DNA of 64,000 nt from Polyangium sp. y55x31 (GTDB lineage Bacteria; Myxococcota_A; Polyangia; Polyangiales; Polyangiaceae): NCBI RefSeq assembly GCF_029946505.1, contig NZ_JARZHG010000002.1:372001-436000 (forward strand), read 5' to 3'. The notes beneath the pieces are model-generated. The model was given only the letters and a program-made list of their open reading frames with translations, was not told the DNA's origin and ran no database searches. Each line of letters starts with the position of its first letter. The stretch's first letter is position 1. The translations under genes and the position numbers were made by a program. This document shows, piece by piece, positions 10,301 through 19,300 of this stretch.

Positions 10301-13300
10301 ACGCGTCCGCGTCGAGCCGCACCATCGTCACGCCGGGCGCCGTGAACCGGTCCTCGAGGCGTTCGTGCGTGAGCAGCACCGGCGCCTGTGCTTCCGAGAG
10401 CAGGAGCGAGAGCCTGTCAGCCGGATACGCTGGATCCAGCGGCACGAATGCCCCGCCGGCCTTCAGGATCCCCACCAGGCCCACCACCATGTCGAACGAC
10501 CGCTCCACGCACAACGCCACGCGCACCTCGGGCCCGACGCCGAGGCTGCGAAGGTGGTGCGCCAGCCGGTTCGCCTGCGCCTCGAATTCACCATAGCTGA
10601 GCTGCCGGCCGTCCTGCTCGAGGGCCACGGCCTCCGGCGCCTTCGCTGCCTGCTCCGCAATGAGCTCGTGAATGCACCGGGCGGCGGGGTCCACGCTGGG
10701 CGTGTCGTTCCACGCGGCGAGCTTTTCCGTCTCCTCTTCGGTCAAGAGGTCCAGGTCCGACAAACGTTTGTCCGGGTGCGCCGCAGCATCCGTCGCCAGC
10801 ATCCTCAAATGGCCGCACAACCGCTCCGCTGCCGTACGCGAGACACGCTTCGTGTCGTACAGGACCTCCACGACCGTCCCCTCAGCCGAGTGCTGCACGG
10901 ACACGGCGAGCGCGTCCTTTGCCGTCGCCATGCCCTCGTGCACCGCACCAAGGACGGGTGACCAGCCAGCCGCAGCTCCGGTGGCCTTCGACGTCACCTC
11001 GAAGAAGGCAACGTCATACAGCGGGTTCTCTCCAGCCTGCCGCGAGAGCCCCTGATCCTGCACCACGATGTCGAATGGCAGCGCCTGGTGCTCGTATACA
11101 TCCAGCGACGTCCGTCGAGCACGAGAGAGCAGCTCCGCAAACGTCGGGTCTCCCGAGAGGTCGGTCCGGAGCACGACCGTATTCGTGAAGAAGCCGAGGA
11201 GATGAGCCGCGCCCGGCACCTCGCGGTTCGCGATCACCGCGCCCAGACCGAAGTCCTTCTGGCCGCTGTAGCGCGACAGGACCGCCGTGAGGACGGCATA
11301 CCACGCCATGAACGGCGTGCAGCCGTGGTCACGCGCGAGCGCCGAAAGCGCGCGGCTCGCATGTGGTGGAATGCGGAGCATCACGCTCGCTTCGGAGCCT
11401 GGGCCGCCCTCCGAGGCGGGGCGAACCATGGGCAATTGGAGCCGCGGCACGCCCGCAAGTTTGTCCTTCCAGTACGCACGCGAGGCGTCGAACCCGCCTC
11501 CCGTCAGCGCATCTTGCTCCGCCCGTGCATAGTCGGCGAATTGGTACGAGAGCGCCGACAGATTCGCAGGCTCGCCGCGGCAGCATGCCTCGTACAGGCG
11601 CGAGAGTTCGGAGAGCAGCACGCCGCTGGACCATTCGTCCGTGATGATGTGGTGCTGCACGACGAGCACGACATGGTGCTCGGACGCCATGCTCACGACG
11701 AGGACCCGCGTCAGCGGTCCGGTTCCGAGGTCGAACCGAATTCCGATCTCGGCCTCCACGAGCGCACGCAAGGCGGCTTCCCGCGCCGCTTCGGGCAGCG
11801 CCGAGACGTCCTCCACGCGCACCGGAATCGATATGCTCTGCGCCACCACCCGCCTCGGCACGCCGTCGACCTCGGGATAGGTCGTGCGCAGGATCTCCTG
11901 CCGCTCCGCGAGCAACGTCACGCTCTGGCGCAGCGCCGACTCCGAGAGCGCGCCTCGAAGGACGAACATCTGCGGGACCTGGTACGACAGCGCCTCGGGC
12001 GAGAGTTTGTCGGCGAACCACGTCCGCCGCTCGGTCCCCGAGAGGTCGGTGTACGCGGGATCGGCTGCGCCGCGCGGCGAGGGCGAGATCGCGGCCAGGG
12101 GCGCCTTCTCCATCCCGTCCAGCGACGCCGCGAGGGCCGCCACCGTCGATTGCTGGAACAACGTGGCCACCGTCAGCTCGATCCCGAGCCTCGCCTTCAC
12201 CGCGGACACGATGCGTATCGCCAGGAGAGAATGGCCGCCGAGCAGGAAGAAATCGTCGTGCGCGCCGACGGGCCGCACCTCGAGCAGCTCTTCCCAGATG
12301 GCCACGAGCGCACGCTCCGTTTCGGTCCGCGGCGCCACGTACGATGTCTCCGCGCCGCGCGTCGCCTCGGGCGACGGCAGCGCTTTGCGGTCCACTTTGC
12401 CGCTCGGATTCAGCGGCAGCGCATTCAAACGCACGAATGCAGACGGGACCATGTACTCCGGCAGCATGGCCCCCAGGTGCTCCCGCAATACGCCCGGCGC
12501 CCATGCCTCCTCGGCAGCCACCACGTACGCCACCAGCCGCTTGTCGCCCGACGCGTCCTCCCGAGCCACGACCACGCACGCGCGCACCGACGGGTGCGTC
12601 GCGAGCGCAGCTTCGATCTCGCCTAGCTCGATCCGGAATCCGCGGACCTTCACCTGGTGGTCGATGCGACCCAGGAATTCAAGCTCGCCGTCTTCTCTCC
12701 AGCGCGCCAGGTCACCCGTGCGATACATCCTCCCGCCCGCCTCGGGCGAAAACGGGTCTGGAGTGAATCGCTCCGCCGTCAGCTCGGGGCGATTCAGGTA
12801 GCCGCGAGCGAGCTGCACGCCCGACAGGTAAAGCTCCCCCACCACACCCACCGGCACCGGGCGCAAAGCGTCATCGAGCACGTACGTGCGCGTGTTGTCG
12901 ATCGGATGCCCGATCGGCACCGGCCCCTCCTCCTCCGGCCGGCAGGCGTAACTCGTCACATCGATGGCGGCCTCGGTGGGGCCATACAAATTGTGCAGCT
13001 CGCCCTTGCTGCCCGCATACCAGGACGCACGCAGGTGCGCCGGCAGCGCCTCGCCGCTCGCGAACACCAACCGCAACGACGTACGCTCCCGGGGCTCCGT
13101 CGCCGCCAAAAACACGCCGAACATCGACGGCACGAAATGCGTCACCGTCACGCCACGCTCCGCCATCAGCGCAGCGAGATAACGCGGATCCTTGTGCCCC
13201 TCGGGCGCCGCAATCACCATGCGGGCGCCTTCCAGAAGCGGCCACCACAGCTCCCAGCCCGACACGTCGAACGACAGCGGCGTCTTCTGCAACACCGCGT

Positions 13301-16300
13301 CGCTCGCCTTCAGACCGTAGGCGCGCTGCATCCATCGCAGGCGGTTGTGGAGCCCCCGATGCGTGTTGAGCACACCCTTCGGCCGACCCGTCGAGCCCGA
13401 CGTGTAAATCACGTAAATCGCATGGTCCGGCCCTACCTGCACGTCGGGCGGCGTGACCGGCTGCTCCTGCCAAGAGGGCGCGCCCACATCGAGATGTACC
13501 GTGACAACCTCGTGTGCGGGAAGTTTGCCCTCGAGGCGCTCCTGGGTCAGCAGCACCGCGGGACGCGCGTCCGTCAGCATGTACGCGAGCCGATCCCGCG
13601 GATAACCGGGGTCGAGCGGCACGTACGCGCCTCCCGCCTTGAGAATGCCGAGCAGCCCCACCACCATCTCCAGCGAACGCTCGACACACAGCCCGACCCG
13701 CACCTCCGGCCCCACGCCAAGCGCGCGCAGGTGGTGGGCTAGCTGATTCGAACGCTCGTCGAGCTCCCGGTAGCTGAGCTCTTGCTCGGCGAACACCAAT
13801 GCCACCGCGTCCGGCGCCCGCGCCGCCTGTTCCTCGAAGAGCTCGTGAATGCACTTCTCGGGGGGGTCCGCCGCCGTGGCATTCCAGGAAGCGAGCTGCC
13901 TGTGCTCCGCCTCGGTGAGGAGGTCGAGCTCGGACAGAGGTTTGTCCGGGTGCGCGATCATGTCGAGGAGCAGGGTGCGCAGGTGCCCTCCGAGCCGCTC
14001 GATGTCCTCCTCGCGAAGCGCGGCGGGGTCCCACATCCAGTGCAGGTCGAGCGTTTTGCCCGCCACCACCGCAATGGCGAGCGGATAACTCGTCTGCTCG
14101 AAGCTCCGGAAGCTCACGATCGGCAGGGCCTCGGCCTGCTGCGTAGCTTCGTCCACCGGGTAGTTCTCGAAGACGAGGAGCGTGTCGAACAACGCGCGGC
14201 CGCCGCCCACCGCGCACGATCGCTGCACCTCGTAGAGCGGGGTCGCCTCGTGGGCGCGCAGCTCGACCTGCTCGGCTTGCAGCCGCTCGAGCCATTCGAC
14301 CACGCCCTCTGCTCCCGACCAGCGGGCCCGGAGCGGCAGCGTGTTGATGAACAAGCCGACCATTCGCTCGATGCCGGGGATGGGCGCGCTGCGACCGGAG
14401 GTCGTCATGCCAAACACGACATCCGTTCGTCCCGCATGACGGCCGAGGAGCTGCGCGAGCGCCCCTTGCACCACCGTATTCACGGTCAGGCCGTGCCGCC
14501 GTGCGAACGCCGTGAGCTCCGCGGTCTCGGTGGCCGTCAGCGAGGTATGACGATTGGCGTGCTCCCGTGTCGCCCCGGCGGGCATCGCCGCGGGCGGCGG
14601 GAATGGCAGCCGCGTCGGCTCCTCGACGCCGGCCAGGTACGCGGCGAAAAACGCCGACGACGCCTGTTCGTCCCGCGTGGCGAGCCAGGCGATGTAGCGC
14701 TCGTACGGCGCCGATTTCGGCAAGACGAGCTTGCTCCCGCTTCGGAGCGCGGCATAAGCGGCCTGTAGCTCTCCGAGCACGACCGGCATCGACCAGCCGT
14801 CGGAGAGGATGTGATGCGTGGTCTTCAGCATCCACGTCCGACCTCCGGGCATCCGCACGAGCAGGACCCGCGCCAGCGGAGCGCGCGTGAAATCGAAGCC
14901 CGCGGCGCGCTCCTCGCGCTGCAGGGCTTCCCACCGCGCCTCCGCCTCGGCCGCGTCCAGCGAGGACCAATCGTACGTCGGCATTGCGAAGGAGATGCGG
15001 TGCCGCACCACCTGCAGCGGCTCCGGAACCCCCTGCCACACGAACGACGTCCGGTAGACCGCATACCGTGTGAACACGGTATTCCACGCGCTCTCGAGGG
15101 CCGCGGCGTCCACCTCGCCGCCGAGCTCGAGCGCAAGCTGCACCGTGTAGGTCGGCGATTCCGGCTCATGCAGAGCGTGGAACAAGAGCCCTGCCTGCAG
15201 CGGCGAGAGCGGGTAGACGCTCTCCATGCCGCGTAGGGTCCCGAAGAGGCGGTCCAGGGCCTCTTGCCCGAGCCGCGCGAGCGGAAAGTCCGAGGGCGTG
15301 TATCCGAATGCCTCGCTCGACGTGCAGTGCGCGATGAGCCGCCGCAGCGAAGCGACGAACCGTGCCGCGAGCCGCTCCACCGTGGACGCGTCGTGCACCA
15401 CGGGGCTGTACGTCCATTCGAACCGAAGGCGACCCTGCCAAACGCCGCCGTTCACCGCGAGCCTATGCCACAGCCTCATTCGCGGGCTCGTGGACCTCCC
15501 CGTCGACTCGCCCGCGCGCCCGAGCAATCCTCGGCCCTGCGCCGCCATGTCGAGCTGCCCGAGGTAATTGAAGACCACAGGCAATTCGACCGAAAGCGAG
15601 GCGCGCACCGCCGCGTCCGGGTGCGCATACCGCAGCCATCCGTACCCCACGCCTCGGCGCGGTACCGACCGGAGCTGCTCCTTGATCCCCTTCAGCAGCG
15701 CCGCAGGATCGTCATTCCCCGGCACCGTCAGCCAGACCGGGAACATGGCCGTGAACCATCCGACGGTGCGGGACACATCCACGTCCTCGACCACCGCTTC
15801 GCGCCCGTGCCCCTCCAGATCGACGCAGATTGTATTCGTCTTGCAAAACGCGCTCAGCGCGGCCGCGAACGCCGAAAGCAAGACGTCATTGATCTCGGTG
15901 CGATAGGCCGCGCTCACGTCCTGCAGGAGCGCTTGCGTCTCTTCCGCGGTGAGCTCCACGTCCACCGTGCAGCTCTCACCCACCGTGCTCGGCGCCGCCT
16001 CGTGGTCGAGCGGGAGCGGCGGCACGCCACGCGCGCATTGCGCCTGCCAGTAGCCGAGCTCCTCCGACAGGCCACCGCCGGCCACGAATGCGTGCAGCCG
16101 CTCCGACCATTGCCGGAACGAGGTCGTCTTGGCGGCGAGCTGCGGCGTTCGTCCGGTCAGCCGGGCGTCACAGGCGCGCTCGAGGTCCTCGTGCAGAATG
16201 CGCCACGACACGCCGTCCACGACGAGGTGGTGCACGACGAGCAGGAGCCGCGTCCCTTCCTCGCCAAGATCCAGCCACGCCGCGCGGGCGACCGGGCCCG

Positions 16301-19300
16301 TGAAGAGCGACAAACCTCCTTGCAAGGTGTCCGCCACGTTCTGCACGGCGGCCTTGCGTGCCGAGGACGGCATTGCCGAGAGGTCCACCCGCTCGAGCGG
16401 CAGCGCCGCCTCCTCCGCGTGGCTCTGCACCCACCCGGACTCCGCGCGGTGATATCGCATTCGCAGCACGTCGTGTTGCCTCGACACGACGTGCAATGCC
16501 TCGGCAACGATCTCGGGCGACAGCGTGGACGACGGCGTCCACATCATCGCCTGATTGAAATGGTGTATCTCTTCGGGTTCCTTGCTCAGGAACCACTCTT
16601 GGCTCGGCGTCAGCGGAACCTTGCCGGTCACCACGCCCTGCTCCGCCAAAGCTGCGCTCGCGCTGCGCGCCGCCAGCGAAAGCTCCGCGACCGTCTGGTG
16701 CATGAACATGTCGCGCACCGTCAAGTGCAATCCGGCGCGCTTGGCTCGACCCACCACCTGGATCGCGAGGATCGAATCGCCTCCGAGCGCGAAGAAGTTG
16801 TCGTGGATTCCCACGTGCGCGGCGCGCAGCACCTCCGACCAGATCTCCGCGAGCGCTTTCTCTGCTTCCGTGCGCGGCGCGGCGTAGGCCGCCTCCGCGG
16901 CCTGTCGCGTGTCTTCCGGCGCAGGCAGCCGCTTGCGGTCCACCTTGCCGTTCGGCGAGAGAGGCAGCGCGTCGAGGAAAACGAAGGCCGACGGGTTCAT
17001 GTAATCGGGGAGCCTGCTTCGCAGGTGCTCGCGCAGCGCGCTCGCCGCCGGCGCGCCGCCCTTCGCCACCACGTATGCGACGAGGCGTTTGTCCCCCGGC
17101 GCATCTTCACGCGCCACGACGACACACGACCCCACCGCGGCGTGCGACGAGAGCGCCGCCTCGATTTCGCCAGTCTCGACCCGGAACCCTCGAATCTTCA
17201 CCTGGTGATCGGCGCGACCCAAGAACTCCAGCTCCCCGTCCTCGTTCCAGCGCGCGAGATCCCCGGTGCAGTACATCCGGGCGCCAGGCTCTTTCGAGAA
17301 GGGATCCGGGACGAACCGCTCCGCCGTCATGCCCGGACGATTCAGATAACCACGCGCCAGGCCCACCCCCGCGAGGTGGATCTCCCCGGCCATTCCGATG
17401 GGGACCGGCCTCTTCGCGTCATCGAGCACGTGGATGTGCACGCCGTAAATCGGCCGGCCGATCGAAAAGTTCTCCGGCCGCTCCGGATCGAAATAGGCTT
17501 GCGCTCCGAAGATGCTGAACTCTGTAGGACCGTAGGAGTTCAGCACCCTCCGGCCCTTCGCCCACTGCGCCACGAGCGCGGGCGACGTCGTGTCGCCGGC
17601 CAGGGTGATATGACGCAGATGCGGCGCGCGGCAGTTCAGCACCCGCAGCATAGCGGGCGGAATGAACGACACCGTGATCCCACGGTGGTCCAGGCACTCC
17701 CCAATGCCCTCCACCGCGCCGTACGCATTGCTCGGCAGCACGCACGCGGCGCCGTTGCACAGCGATATCATCCAGTCGATGATCGCCCCGTCGAACGCCA
17801 CCGCTGCGCTCTGCAGCACGCGATCGCTCGGATGGATCACGAAATGCTCGCGCTGGAATGCCACACGCGCAGCCAGCCCCCGGTGCTCGTTGACCACGGG
17901 CTTGGGTTTGCCCGTGGAGCCGGAGGTGAACACCACGTAATTCGCATGCTCGGGCCCGACGCCGCTCTCGGGCGGCGTGGTCGGCTGCGACGCCCATTGC
18001 GACGCGTCCGCGTCGAGCCGCACCATCGTCACGCCGGACGCCGTGAGCCGGTCCTCGAGGCGTTCGTGCGTGAGCAGCACCGGCGCCTGCGCTTCGGACA
18101 GCAGGAGCGAGAGCCTGTCGGCCGGATACGCCGGATCCAGCGGCACGAATGCGCCGCCGGCCTTCAAGATCCCGACCAGGCCCACCACCATGTCGAACGA
18201 CCGCTCCACGCACAACGCCACGCGCACCTCGGGCCCGACGCCGAGGCTGCGAAGGTGGTGCGCCAGCCGGTTCGCCTGCGCCTCGAATTCACCATAGCTG
18301 AGCTGCCGGCCGTCCTGCTCGAGGGCCACGGCCCCCGGCGCCTTCGCTGCCTGCTCCGCAATGAGCTCGTGAATGCACCGGGCGGCGGGGTCCACGCTGG
18401 GCGTGTCATTCCACGCGGCGAGCTTTTCCGTCTCCTCTTCGGTCAAGAGGTCCAGGCCCGACAAACGTTTGTCCGGGTGCGCCGCTGCATCCGTTGCCAG
18501 CGTCCTCAAATGGCTGCACAACCGCTCCGCTGCCGTGCGCGAGACACGCTTCGTGTCGTACAGGACCTCCACGACGCTCCCCTCGGCGCCGTGGCGGACG
18601 GTCACGGCGAGCGCGTTTTTCGCCGTCGTCACGCCCTCCGGCACCACGCCGAGCAGCGGTGACCAGCCAGCCGCATCCCCGGTGCCAGGCGGCGTCACCT
18701 CGAAAAAGGTCACGTCGAACAGCGGGTTCTCTCCAACCTGCCGCGAGAGCCCCTGATCCTGCACCACGACGTCGAATGGCAGCGCCTGGTGCTCGTACGC
18801 GTCCAGCGAGGTCCGCCGCGCGCGCGAGAGCAGCTCGCCAAACGTCGGGTCTCCCGAGAGGTCGGTCCGCAGTACGACCGTATTCGTGAAGAACCCGAGC
18901 ATCGCCTCGGTCCCAGCGACCTGGCGATTCGCAAGGACCGCGCCGAGGCCGAAATCCGTCTGCCGGCTGTACCGAGCCAGCACGGCCACCAGGGCCGCAT
19001 ACCAGGCCATGAAGGGAGTCGCGCCGTTTTCGTGCGAGAGCGCCTGCATTCGGCGGCTCGTCTCCGGCGACAAATGGAGCGAGACGCACCCTTCCGGCCC
19101 CGAGCCTGCGCCCGAGGGAGGAGAAACAATCGACAGATCGAGTCGCGGTACGCCGGAGAGAGCGTCTCTCCAATAAGCCCGCGACGCCGCGAGCCCGTCG
19201 CCGGCGAGCGCCGACCGCTCCGCGCGCGCGTAATCCGAGTAATGGTAGACGAGAGGAGGCAAAGCGGCCGTCTCCCCGCGGCGCGATGCCTCGTACAGGG

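Noticed and set aside
15264-18662. A long plus-strand open frame of more than 1100 codons opposite the NRPS
   Set aside because: It is Arg/His-rich with no domain and lies exactly antisense to NRPS modules 2 and 3. High third-position GC keeps the complementary frame open.
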